A stretch of DNA of 64,000 nucleotides, from positions 851,501 through 915,500 of the forward strand of contig CANJKZ010000080.1 in assembly GCA_947471745.1 (NCBI GenBank). The letters are read 5' to 3'. Origin of the DNA: Closterium sp. Naga37s-1. Lineage: Eukaryota > Streptophyta > Zygnematophyceae > Desmidiales > Closteriaceae. The stretch's first letter is position 1, and every line of letters begins with the position of its first letter. The position numbers and the translations under genes are program-made. The notes below the pieces were generated by a model, which ran no database searches, had not been told where the DNA came from, and saw only the letters and a list, made by a program, of their open reading frames with translations. Below are positions 47,701 to 58,350 of the stretch, piece by piece.

Positions 47701-50700
47701 GGGAATGGGAATGCTAGCGTGACGGGGAATGTGAATGCTAGCGTGACGGGAATGGGAATGCTAGCGTGACGGGGAATGTGAATGCTAGCGTGACGGGGAA
47801 TGTGAATGCTAGCGTGACGGGGAATGTGAATGCTAGCGTGACGGGGAATGGGAATGCTAGCGTGACGGGGAATGGGAATGCTAGCGTGACGGGGAATGGG
47901 AATGCTAGCGTGACGGGGAATGGGAATGCTAGCGTGACGGGGAATGTGAATGCTAGCGTGACGGGGAATGGGAATGCTAGCGTGACGGGGAATGTGAATG
48001 CTAGCGTGACGGGGAATGGGAATGCTAGCGTGACGGGGAATGGGAATGCTAGCGTGACGGGGAATGGGAATGCTAGCGTGACGGGGAATGGGAATGCTAG
48101 CGTGACGGGGAATGGGAATGCTAGCGTGACGGGGAATGGGAATGCTAGCGTGACGGGGAATGGGAATGCTAGCGTGACGGGGAATGGGAATGCTAGCGTG
48201 ACGGGGAATGTGAATGCTAGCGTGACGGGGAATGGGAATGCTAGCGTGACGGGGAATGTGAATGCTAGCGTGACGGGGAATGGGAATGCTAGCGTGACGG
48301 GGAATGGGAATGCTAGCGTGACGGGGAATGGGAATGCTAGCGTGACGGGGAATGGGAATGCTAGCGTGACGGGGAATGGGAATGCTAGCGTGACGGGGAA
48401 TGGAATGCTAGCGTGACGGGGAATGGGAATGCTAGCGTGACGGGGAATGGGAATGCTAGCGTGACGGGGAATGGGAATGCTAGCGTGACGGGGAATGGGA
48501 ATGCTAGCGTGACGGGGAATGGGAATGCTAGCGTGACGGGGAATGTGAATGCTAGCGTGACGGGGAATGGGAATGCTAGCGTGACGGGGAATGGGAATGC
48601 TAGCGTGACGGGGAATGGGAATGCTAGCGTGACGGGGAATGGGTATGCTAGCGTGACGGGGAATGTGAATGCTAGCGTGACGGGGAATGGGAATGCTAGC
48701 GTGACGGGGAATGGGAATGCTAGCGTGACGGGGAATGGGAATGCTAGCGTGACGGGGAATGGGAATGCTAGCGTGACGGGGAATGGGAATGCTAGCGTGA
48801 CGGGGAATGGGAATGCTAGCGTGATGGGGAATGTGAATGCTAGCGTGACGGGGAATGGGAATGCTAGCGTGACGGGGAATGGGAATGCTAGCGTGACGGG
48901 GAATGGGAATGCTAGCGTGACGGGGAATGGGAATGCTAGCGTGACGGGGAATGGGAATGCTAGCGTGACGGGGAATGGGAATGCTAGCGTGACGGGGAAT
49001 GTGAATGCTAGCGTGACGGGGAATGGGAATGCTAGCGTGACGGGGAATGGGAATGCTAGCGTGACGGGGAATGGGAATGCTAGCGTGACGGGGAATGGGA
49101 ATGCTAGCGTGACGGGGAATGGGAATGCTAGCGTGACGGGGAATGGGAATGCTAGCGTGACGGGGAATGTGAATGCTAGCGTGACGGGGAATGGGAATGC
49201 TAGCGTGACGGGGAATGGGAATGCTAGCGTGACGGGGAATGGGAATGCTAGCGTGACGGGGAATGGGAATGCTAGCGTGACGGGGAATGGGAATGCTAGC
49301 GTGACGGGGAATGGGAATGCTAGCGTGCCGGGGAATGTGAATGCTAGCGTGACGGGGAATGGGAATGCTAGCGTGACGGGGAATGGGAATGCTAGCGTGA
49401 CGGGGAATGGGAATGCTAGCGTGACGGGGAATGGGAATGCTAGCGTGACGGGGAATGTGAATGCTAGCGTGACGGGGAATGGGAATGCTAGCGTGACGGG
49501 GAATGGGAATGCTAGCGTGACGGGGAATGGGAATGCTAGCGTGACGGGGAATGTGAATGCTAGCGTGACGGGGAATGGGAATGCTAGCGTGACGGGGAAT
49601 GTGAATGCTAGCGTGACGGGGAATGGGAATGCTAGCGTGACGGGGAATGGGAATGCTAGCGTGACGGGGAATGGGAATGCTAGCGTGACGGGGAATGGGA
49701 ATGCTAGCGTGACGGGGAATGTGAATGCTAGCGTGACGGGGAATGGGAATGCTAGCGTGACGGGGAATGGGAATGCTAGCGTGACGGGGAATGTGAATGC
49801 TAGCGTGACGGGGAATGGGAATGCTAGCGTGACGGGGAATGTGAATGCTAGCGTGACGGGGAATGGGAATGCTAGCGTGACGGGGAATGTGAATGCTAGC
49901 GTGACGGGGAATGGGAATGCTAGCGTGACGGGGAATGGGAATGCTAGCGTGACGGGGAATGGGAATGCTAGCGTGACGGGGAATGGGAATGCTAGCGTGA
50001 CGGGGAATGGGAATGCTAGCGTGACGGGGAATGGGAATGCTAGCGTGACGGGGAATGGGAATGCTAGCGTGACGGGGAATGGGAATGCTAGCGTGACGGG
50101 GAATGGGAATGCTAGCGTGACGGGGAATGTGAATGCTAGCGTGACGGGGAATGGGAATGCTAGCGTGACGGGGAATGGGAATGCTAGCGTGACGGGGAAT
50201 GGGAATGCTAGCGTGACGGGGAATGGGAATGCTAGCGTGACGGGGAATGGGAATGCTAGCGTGACGGGGAATGTGAATGCTAGCGTGACGGGGAATGGGA
50301 ATGCTAGCGTGACGGGGAATGGGAATGCTAGCGTGACGGGGAATGTGAATGCTAGCGTGACGGGGAATGGGAATGCTAGCGTGACGGGGAATGGGAATGC
50401 TAGCGTGACGGGGAATGGGAATGCTAGCGTGACGGGGAATGTGAATGCTAGCGTGACGGGGAATGGGAATGCTAGCGTGACGGGGAATGTGAATGCTAGC
50501 GTGACGGGGAATGGGAATGCTAGCGTGACGGGGAATGGGAATGCTAGCGTGACGGGGAATGGGAATGCTAGCGTGACGGGGAATGGGAATGCTAGCGTGA
50601 CGGGGAATGGGAATGCTAGCGTGACGGGGAATGGGAATGCTAGCGTGACGGGGAATGGGAATGCTAGCGTGACGGGGAATGGGAATGCTAGCGTGACGGG

Positions 50701-53700
50701 GAATGGGAATGCTAGCGTGACGGGGAATGGGAATGCTAGCGTGACGGGGAATGGGAATGCTAGCGTGACGGGGAATGGGAATGCTAGCGTGACGGGGAAT
50801 GGGAATGCTAGCGTGACGGGGAATGTGAATGCTAGCGTGACGGGGAATGGGAATGCTAGCGTGACGGGGAATGTGAATGCTAGCGTGACGGGGAATGGGA
50901 ATGCTAGCGTGACGGGGAATGGGAATGCTAGCGTGACGGGGAATGGGAATGCTAGCGTGACGGGGAATGGGAATGCTAGCGTGACGGGGAATGGGAATGC
51001 TAGCGTGACGGGGAATGGGAATGCTAGCGTGACGGGGAATGGGAATGCTAGCGTGACGGGGAATGGGAATGCTAGCGTGACGGGGAATGTGAATGCTAGC
51101 GTGACGGGGAATGGGAATGCTAGCGTGACGGGGAATGTAAATGCTAGCGTGACGGGGAATGGGAATGCTAGCGTGACGGGGAATGTGAATGCTAGAGTGA
51201 CGGGGAATGGGAATGCTAGCGTGACGGGGAATGGGAATGCTAGCGTGACGGGGAATGGGAATGCTAGCGTGACGGGGAATGTGAATGCTAGCGTGACGGG
51301 GAATGGGAATGCTAGCGTGACGGGGAATGGGAATGCTAGCGTGACGGGGAATGGGAATGCTAGCGTGACGGGGAATGGGAATGCTAGCGTGACGGGGAAT
51401 GGGAATGCTAGCGTGACGGGGAATGGGAATGCTAGCGTGACGGGGAATGGGAATGCTAGCGTGACGGGGAATGGGAATGCTAGCGTGACGGGGAATGGGA
51501 ATGCTAGCGTGACGGGGAATGGGAATGCTAGCGTGACGGGGAATGGGAATGCTAGCGTGACGGGGAATGTGAATGCTAGCGTGACGGGGAATGGGAATGC
51601 TAGCGTGACGGGGAATGGGAATGCTAGCGTGACGGGGAATGGGAATGCTAGCGTGACGGGGAATGGGAATGCTAGCGTGACGGGGAATGGGAATGCTAGC
51701 GTGACGGGGAATGTGAATGCTAGCGTGACGGGGAATGGGAATGCTAGCGTGACGGGGAATGGGAATGCTAGCGTGACGGGGAATGGGAATGCTAGCGTGA
51801 CGGGGAATGTGAATGCTAGCGTGACGGGGAATGGGAATGCTAGCGTGACGGGGAATGGGAATGCTAGCGTGACGGGGAATGGGAATGCTAGCGTGACGGG
51901 GAATGGGAATGCTAGCGTGACGGGGAATGGGAATGCTAGCGTGACGGGGAATGGGAATGCTAGCGTGACGGGGAATGTGAATGCTAGCGTGACGGGGAAT
52001 GGGAATGCTAGCGTGACGGGGAATGTGAATGCTAGCGTGACGGGGAATGGGAATGCTAGCGTGACGGGGAATGTGAATGCTAGCGTGACGGGGAATGGGA
52101 ATGCTAGCGTGACGGGGAATGGGAATGCTAGCGTGACGGGGAATGGGAATGCTAGCGTGACGGGGAATGTGAATGCTAGCGGGACGGGGAATGGGAATGC
52201 TAGCGTGACGGGGAATGGGAATGCTAGCGTGACGGGGAATGGGAATGCTAGCGTGACGGGGAATGGGAATGCTAGCGTGACGGGGAATGGGAATGCTAGC
52301 GTGACGGGGAATGTGAATGCTAGCGTGACGGGGAATGGGAATGCTAGCGTGACGGGGAATGTGAATGCTAGCGTGACGGGGAATGGGAATGCTAGCGTGA
52401 CGGGGAATGGGAATGCTAGCGTGACGGGGAATGGGAATGCTAGCGTGAAGGGGAATGGGAATGCTAGCGTGACGGGGAATGGGAATGCTAGCGTGACGGG
52501 GAATGGGAATGCTAGCGTGACGGGGAATGTGAATGCTAGCGTGACGGGGAATGGGAATGCTAGCGTGACGGGGAATGGGAATGCTAGCGTGACGGGGAAT
52601 GGGAATGCTAGCGTGACGGGGAATGGGAATGCTAGCGTGACGGGGAATGGGAATGCTAGCGTGACGGGGAATGGGAATGCTAGCGTGACGGGGAATGTGA
52701 ATGCTAGCGTGACGGGGAATGGGAATGCTAGCGTGACGGGGAATGTGAATGCTAGCGTGACGGGGAATGGGAATGCTAGCGTGACGGGGAATGGGAATGC
52801 TAGCGTGACGGGGAATGTGAATGCTAGCGTGACGGGGAATGGGAATGCTAGCGTGACGGGGAATGGGAATGCTAGCGTGACGGGGAATGTGAATGCTAGC
52901 GTGACGGGGAATGGGAATGCTAGCGTGACGGGGAATGGGAATGCTAGCGTGACGGGGAATGGGAATGCTAGCGTGACGGGGAATGGGAATGCTAGCGTGA
53001 CGGGGAATGGGAATGCTAGCGTGACGGGGAATGGGAATGCTAGCGTGACGGGGAATGGGAATGCTAGCGTGACGGGGAATGGGAATGCTAGCGTGACGGG
53101 GAATGTGAATGCTAGCGTGACGGGGAATGGGAATGCTAGCGTGACGGGGAATGTGAATGCTAGCGTGACGGGGAATGGGAATGCTAGCGTGACGGGGAAT
53201 GTGAATGCTAGCGTGACGGGGAATGGGAATGCTAGCGTGACGGGGAATGGGAATGCTAGCGTGACGGGGAATGGGAATGCTAGCGTGACGGGGAATGGGA
53301 ATGCTAGCGTGACGGGGAATGTGAATGCTAGCGTGACGGGGAATGGGAATGCTAGCGTGACGGGGAATGTGAATGCTAGCGTGACGGGGAATGGGAATGC
53401 TAGCGTGACGGGGAATGGGAATGCTAGCGTGACGGGGAATGTGAATGCTAGCGTGACGGGGAATGGGAATGCTAGCGTGACGGGGAATGTGAATGCTAGC
53501 GTGACGGGGAATGGGAATGCTAGCGTGACGGGGAATGTGAATGCTAGCGTGACGGGGAATGGGAATGCTAGCGTGACGGGGAATGGGAATGCTAGCGTGA
53601 CGGGGAATGGAATGCTAGCGTGACGGGGAATGGGAATGCTAGCGTGACGGGGAATGTGAATGCTAGCGTGACGGGGAATGGGAATGCTAGCGTGACGGGG

Positions 53701-54465
53701 AATGTGAATGCTAGCGTGACGGGGAATGGGAATGCTAGCGTGACGGGGAATGGGAATGCTAGCGTGACGGGGAATGTGAATGCTAGCGTGACGGGGAATG
53801 GGAATGCTAGCGTGACGGGGAATGGGAATGCTAGCGTGACGGGGAATGGGAATGCTAGCGTGACGGGGAATGGGAATGCTAGCGTGACGGGGAATGGGAA
53901 TGCTAGCGTGACGGGGAATGGGAATGCTAGCGTGACGGGGATTGTGAATGCTAGCGTGACGGGGAATGGGAATGCTAGCGTGACGGGGAATGGGAATGCT
54001 AGCGTGACGGGGAATGGGAATGCTAGCGTGACGGGGAATGTGAATGCTAGCGTGACGGGGAATGGGAATGCTAGCGTGACGGGGAATGTGAATGCTAGCG
54101 TGACGGGGAATGTGAATGCTAGCGTGACGGGGAATGTGAATGCTAGCGTGACGGGGAATGTGAATGCTAGCGTGACGGGGAATGGGAATGCTAGCGTGAC
54201 GGGGAATGGGAATGCTAGCGTGACGGGGAATGGGAATGCTAGCGTGACGGGGAATGTGAATGCTAGCGTGACGGGGAATGTGAATGCTAGCGTGACGGGG
54301 AATGTGAATGCTAGCGTGACGGGGAATGTGAATGCTAGCGTGACGGGGAATGGGAATGCTAGCGTGACGGGGAATGGGAATGCTAGCGTGACGGGGAATG
54401 GGAATGCTAGCGTGACGGGGAATGGGAATGCTAGCGTGACGGGGAATGGGAATGCTAGCGTGACG
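17725..54465. repeat. 24-bp megasatellite, about 1,530 units
   Basis: The unit is GGGAATGKGAATGCTAGCGTGACG split as GGGAATGK plus GAATGCTAGCGTGACG, where K is G or T. In one plus frame it codes the octapeptide NASVTGNG or NASVTGNV. This frame runs unbroken for up to 5.2 kb (48413-53623), and two minus frames are also stop-free. AGT-for-AGC and ACT-for-ACG variants are concentrated at about 17.8-22.5 kb. T variants are common at both ends and rarer at about 28-34 kb. Single-base length changes, mostly in G- or A-runs, are frequent only from about 21.6 to 48.4 kb. Treated as a satellite, not a gene: no start context, no flanking coding sequence and no splice signal is seen. Confidence 0.97.
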
Positions 54466-54860
54466 AAAGGGAGTGATCTTGGCTGGGATGGGGAGTGCTC
54501 CCGACGGGGAAGGCGAGTGCTTGCGTCGGGGAAGGGGAGTGCGCGCGTCGGGGAAGGGGAGTGCGCGCGTCGGGGAAGGGGGGAGCGCGCGTCAGGGAAG
54601 GGGAGTGCGCGAGAGGGGGAAGGGGAGTGCGCTTGTCGCGGAAGGGGAGTGCGCGCGTCGGGGAAGGGGAGTGCGCGCGTCAGGGAAGGGGAGTGCGCGA
54701 GAGGGGGAAGGGGAGGGCGCGCGTCGCGGAAGGGGAGTGCGCGCGTCGGGGAAGGGGAGTGCGCGCGTCGGGGGGGGGGGGGGTGATCGCTAGCGTGACG
54801 AATGGGAGTGCTCGCGAGAGGGAAGTCGGGAGTGCTAGCGACGTGCGTGTGGGAGAAAGA
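54466..54860. repeat. Diverged right edge of the minisatellite family
   Basis: Units of about 22 bp (GTCGGGGAAGGGGAGTGCGCGC and GAGAGGGGGAAGG variants) run to about 54780, then scattered GCTAGCGTGACG-like remnants to 54840. A G-run of 14 lies at 54770-54783. The edge mirrors the left margin in structure, although the variants differ (CGCG here, CTAG there). Confidence 0.88.
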
Positions 54861-56200
54861 AGTAGCATGAGGAGGGTTTTCCTTCAGGCACGAATTCCGC
54901 TCGGCTGTGTGAGATTGCCCTTTTGCACGATAGACGTAGCGCATGAATCCCTGACGTGCTGTAAGAGCCCTAGACGACATTGCATAGTCCTCGTCTCTGC
55001 ACGGTCCGAACATTGCGCTATACCATGATAAAATCGCCGAGCCACCGCACATGCGTATTGCGTAAGGTGTCGCCCTCGCTCCCGCGCGGACTCAGGAGTC
55101 CGTGACGTTTTTCCTCGCTGCCAAGCTGTCGCCTTGCAGGCTCTACGCCGCCCTCGTTGGCTTTTCCCTAATCCACTCAACGGACGTAGTGCGCGCCACT
55201 TCGGAGAACCCTGACAGAAAACGTCCACTACCTTGACCCTATGCCTATTGTGTGCATTATCATTGCCTGGAATTTTCTCAGTTGTGGCCTTCTAAGCAGA
55301 CTAGGCTATTATCAAGCAGTGCGTTGGTGACTTGATTATCCAAGTCTCAAGTTTCTACCCCGGTGGTTTCAGGCTTCCTACCACAGTCCCCTGTGCGACA
55401 CATTTGGGCTCTGTTTGGGTGCAGGCGATACAGACGCTACAGTAATTTTGGGGGGCGAGTGTTCGAGTATACGCAAGCGTGAACTTTCAGGGCACAACGC
55501 TGTCAACAGGGTTACACCAAAACAAGGGTTGGAAGGTTGAACCAAACTTGGCAAACTTGTGACCCCGGTTTTAAACACAAATATCATGCATCTGCACTCG
55601 TCATGTAGACTCGAGCGCACTTGTCATCACGACCGTAGGTGCGTGGTGGTATTCAGTCACTGGCTGTTCAAATGGCTGCTCTGACCCATCGTCCAACACT
55701 GGAAACGCGACATCCTCCGGGGGAAGTCATTTTTGTTCACTGCTACTACGCAAAAATTGCTGCTAGACTGGCATGGCACCATAATCCAAAGCTGGAAATT
55801 TGCAGTGTGGGCATCACCTAGCATGCACAATGGTTAAGGAAGGGTGGAGTGGGTTGTAGAGCGATTGCGAGAGGTTTGGAACGTTTTGGCCGAATCGGCG
55901 AGGAACTCGGGTGTGGAGCAGAAGGTAGAGGGAGCAAGGTGTGCATTAAAACGAGAAGATCGAGGGAGAGGGTGAGCAACTGCGATACAAAGGTGTGCGT
56001 TAAAACGAGCTCGTACATGTCACTCACACTTGGATCAACTACAGTTCATCTTAAACAGATCTAGGTGAATGAAGTTTCTCCCAACCACAGCTATGAATCA
56101 AAGTTCCCACGTTGTCATAACATCAGACAAAACCCCTCATTACTCTACCACCCCCTGCTTCTCCTTTCCGCCCCTGCTCGGTCTTCCCAGGGCGAGCAGA
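54861..56200. other. Right flank of the repeat block, no confirmed gene
   Basis: No gene is recognised. A minus-strand stretch at about 54870-55040 has coding-like composition (CRDEDYAMSSRALTARQGF, MRYVYRAKGQSHTAE) but no clear donor, so it is not called as an exon. Around 55575-55635 there is similarity to 59150-59210, described in the findings. Confidence 0.45.
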
Positions 56201-56204
56201 GGGG

Positions 56205-57217
56205 TCCCACCAGGAGGGATGAACCAGGGCACATTCAGCCCCTTATAATCACACCAACCAATACTGTACTCGCCCCTCTATCGGCCTTCCCTATCCCTGT
56301 TGTGGTTCATCCCCATACCTGGCAGCACGGCCCTCCCTCCCTTCCACCACCCTCACCGCCTCAATCGCCGGAGCCACTCTCGGCATAAAAGCACCCAAAG
56401 CTCCCCCATCCTCCCTTCTCCCTCATCCCCTCTCCCCCTTGCATCCCCTCCCCCTTCCCCAGGCATCCCCTCAGGCGTCACCCCAGGTGTCCCCCCATGC
56501 GTCTCCCCGGGCGTCCCCTCAGGCGTCCCACCAGGAGCCATGAACCAGGGCACCTCCAGCCCCTTATAGTCACGCCGCAGCGCCAGGAACTCGGACACTG
56601 ATCGCGCCTCCACCGCCGCTGACGTGGCGTACCCTGATTGGCCAAACGCCCGAGCCAGAGCCAGACGAAACGGGCAGCGCAGAAAGAGCCATGTCCTGCC
56701 GGACGGTCAAAGCTGATTCCTCTAATGTTGCCGCTGCTGCTGCTGCTGCTGCTGCAGATGGTGCTGCTGCAGATGGTGCTGCTGCTGACGAAGATACCTT
56801 GTGAGGGGTGTGTGGGATACCAGTGATCCTTTCACAAACGAGAACCGAGGAGCCACATCCTCCCCATCTTCTTCCCCATTATCTGCCCCTGACCCTGCCT
56901 CTCCCTTCCTCACCGCTCCTCCTCTTCCTCCTCCCCCCACCCCAGCACCATCCAGCAGCATCCGATACTCCCCCGTCCACTCCCGCCCTTCTTCCAGCGC
57001 CATCAGCGCCTCAAACGGCGTCACCACCGGCGCGTAAAACGCCCTGCTGCCACCTCTGCTGCCACCGCTACTCTCGCTGCTGCCACCGCTGCTGCCACCG
57101 CTACTCTCGCTGCTGCCACTGCTTGCGCTACTGCCCTGACCCATCCCATCCAGCAGCACCCCCTTCACACACGCCACCAGCACATCACGTTCCGGCTCAA
57201 CAGAGAATCCCTTTGTT
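56205..57217 (-). CDS. Unrecognised spliced gene fragment with Ser/Gly-rich linker
   Basis: Exon 57217-56798 (after ACTGGTAG, donor GTATCT) codes TKGFSVEPERDVLVACVKGV, a Ser/Gly-repeat linker, PFEALMALEEGREWTGEYRM, a Gly/acidic linker and FSFVKGSLVSHTPLT. Exon 56695-56532 (after GTCCGGCAG, donor GTGGGA) codes TWLFLRCPFRLALARAFGQ, then YATSAAVEARSVSEFLALRR and DYKGLEVPWFM; the join falls at Arg AG|G. The EAR...F...VP spacing faintly recalls ABC1-type atypical kinases, but that is not enough for a call. A partial copy of the second exon's end (DYKGLNVPWF) lies at about 56206-56255. Both gene ends are unresolved. Confidence 0.5.
56460..56535. repeat. Short 12-bp minisatellite at an exon 3' end
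   Basis: On the minus strand about seven degenerate units of the type GGGGACGCCTGA follow directly after the donor of the exon ending at 56532. The repeat begins within the splice-donor sequence itself. Confidence 0.7.
56729..56790 (+). repeat. CTG/CAG tract in an intron of the 56-57 kb gene
   Basis: GCTGCTGCTGCTGCTGCTGC plus two CAGATGGTGCTG units. On the minus strand it lies just after the GTATCT donor, so the apparent Gln-rich tail ending in a stop at 56722 is more likely intronic read-through than coding. Confidence 0.75.
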
Positions 57218-57231
57218 CTACCAGTCAACAA

Positions 57232-57410
57232 AGGTTCCCTTTGTACCTCTACGTATAAGCCTCATCCACATCAACACTGTACTTGAGTAATTTCCTACTC
57301 GACTCAAGAGTCACCCCTTAGTAACTGCTCCACAGGTCCGAGCTGTCTTCGGTCTTCCACTGGCTCCCTTTGTACTTCAACATGTAAGCCTCTTCTTTAT
57401 CAACACTGTA
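57232..57410. repeat. Duplicated LRR-gene C-terminus around a degenerate palindrome (case 4)
   Basis: The segment coding the C-terminal YSVDKEEAYMLKYKG is present twice: intact at about 57363-57412 and as a decayed extra piece at about 57232-57282. Between them lies an inverted repeat CTTGAGT (57282-57288) / ACTCAAG (57302-57308) followed by AGTCACC. This resembles the GACTCAAAAGTCACC half of the palindrome at 9824-9838. Confidence 0.65.
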
Positions 57411-58110
57411 CCCATCCACCAGCTCCCTATTCACACTGTGCATCTTCTCCCGCACGTTCTTCGGCCGCTTCTCCGCAAAGCAAGCGCATGGCACCCCGCT
57501 TCTCGCCTTCCTCACATGCACCATCGGAGTCTCTGGTAAAATCTTTCTCTGCTTCTCCCAGTAGAACGAGCGGCGTGAGATGCAGTACAGGGCGAGAGAG
57601 GGACAGAATTCACGTAGAGAAACAAGGGTTTGCTCCTCGCATGTGTGGGTGGGGAAGAAGATTGCTCGCAAGTTTGGAGCCAAGATAAACGGAGGTCTTT
57701 CTTCTTGCTGCTGCCCCTCCTGCTCCTCCTCCTCCTCCCCCTCCTCCTGCTGCTGCTGCAAAAGCTGCTGCTGCAAACGTTGCTGCTGCAAAATCTGCTG
57801 CTGCAAACGTTGCTGCTGCTGTAAAAGCTGCTGCGGCTGCAACTGCCGCTGCTGCTGCTGCCGTTGCCGCGGCCGCTGCCTCCGCCGCTGCTGCAGCAAC
57901 AGCAGCTGCTGCTGCCGCTGCTGCTGCGGTTGCTGCTGCTGCTGCTGCTGCAGCCACTGCTGCTGCTGCAAAAGCCGCTGCTGTTCAGCTTGCTGCTGCA
58001 CAATCTGCTGCTGCAGGTGCTTCCGCTGCTGCTGCCGCAGCTGCAGCAGAAACTCCTCCACTGTAACCTCCGTGCCAGAGGTACTCCGGCAGCATGTCTA
58101 TTGGATCACT
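57318..58110 (-). pseudogene. Rearranged paralogue of the LRR/polyQ gene lacking the LRR region
   Basis: The 3' part codes the same tail as the gene at 10808 (NLRAIFFPTHTCEE, REFCPSLALYCISRRSFYW, HVRKARSGVPCACF, NVREKMH, LVDGYSVDKEEAYML) and ends DLWSSY. Before it lies a long Q tract and EVTVEE, also shared. Directly upstream, at about 58075, the sequence switches to an F-box-like start (DPIDMLPEYLW) inside GGCACGGAGGTTACAG. The whole LRR region present in the other copy is absent, and the F-box frame does not match the Q-tract frame. It is most simply a deletion-fusion pseudogene, although splicing from upstream could bypass the mismatch. Confidence 0.7.
57705..58050 (+). repeat. CTG/CAG tract of the rearranged paralogue
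   Basis: Imperfect CTG repeats with GTTGCTG, AAAGCTG, CCGCTG and GCGGCTG interruptions. On the minus strand this is polyQ with H, R, L and P interruptions, a different interruption pattern from the QQW pattern of the copy at 11171-11427. The two tracts have therefore turned over independently. Confidence 0.93.
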
Positions 58111-58285
58111 GGGGGTGGCGGCTGGAAGGAGAAACGGGTGATTGATATGGGTGGCATGGGTGACATGGGTGAGAAGGGAAGGGGATTGATGGGGTGGGAG
58201 GAGCCGGGTGGCAGCAGCAGGTAGAGGAAGGCTTTGTGCCAGAGGTGCTCCGGCAGCATGTCTATGGGATCACCTGAAGATGGCG
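58098..58285 (-). CDS. F-box-like exon (DPIDMLPEHLW), adjacent to its truncated duplicate
   Basis: After a CTCTCCTTCCAG acceptor, 58286 downward reads TPSSGDPIDMLPEHLWHKAF and LYLLLP, a plausible F-box N-terminal half. A second copy after TTTCTCCTTCCAG at about 58127 reads PSDPIDMLPEYLW and is cut at the fusion point with the polyQ paralogue. Both copies keep acceptor and pyrimidine tract. No donor is obvious for the first copy, which runs on into HPINPLPF-like sequence. Confidence 0.5.
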
Positions 58286-58289
58286 TCTG

Positions 58290-58350
58290 GAAGGAGAGAT
58301 GCGTGAGATGCGTGAGATGCGTGAGATAGGTGAGATGGATGAGATGGGTG
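58290..58350 (+). repeat. 10-bp tandem repeat in a pyrimidine-rich intron end
   Basis: GAGATGCGTG is repeated about three times, then degenerates to GAGATAGGTG, GAGATGGATG and GAGATGGGTG. On the minus strand it lies upstream of the F-box-like exon acceptor. Confidence 0.85.

Noticed and set aside
17725-54465. A giant secreted or repeat protein of NASVTGNG units (frames up to 1,736 codons)
   Set aside because: Period 24 with a stop-free unit gives endless open frames automatically. Two minus frames are also open, no start or flanking coding region exists, and length changes break the frame many times in the middle.
56532-56695. ABC1-type kinase assignment from the EARSVSEFLALRRDYKGLEVP segment
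   Set aside because: Only a loose spacing similarity; no catalytic motif is visible in the fragment.
56722-56797. Gln-rich C-terminus ending in a stop for the 56-57 kb gene
   Set aside because: A GTATCT donor at 56797 and an in-phase acceptor at 56696 continue a better coding sequence; the CAG tract is then intronic.
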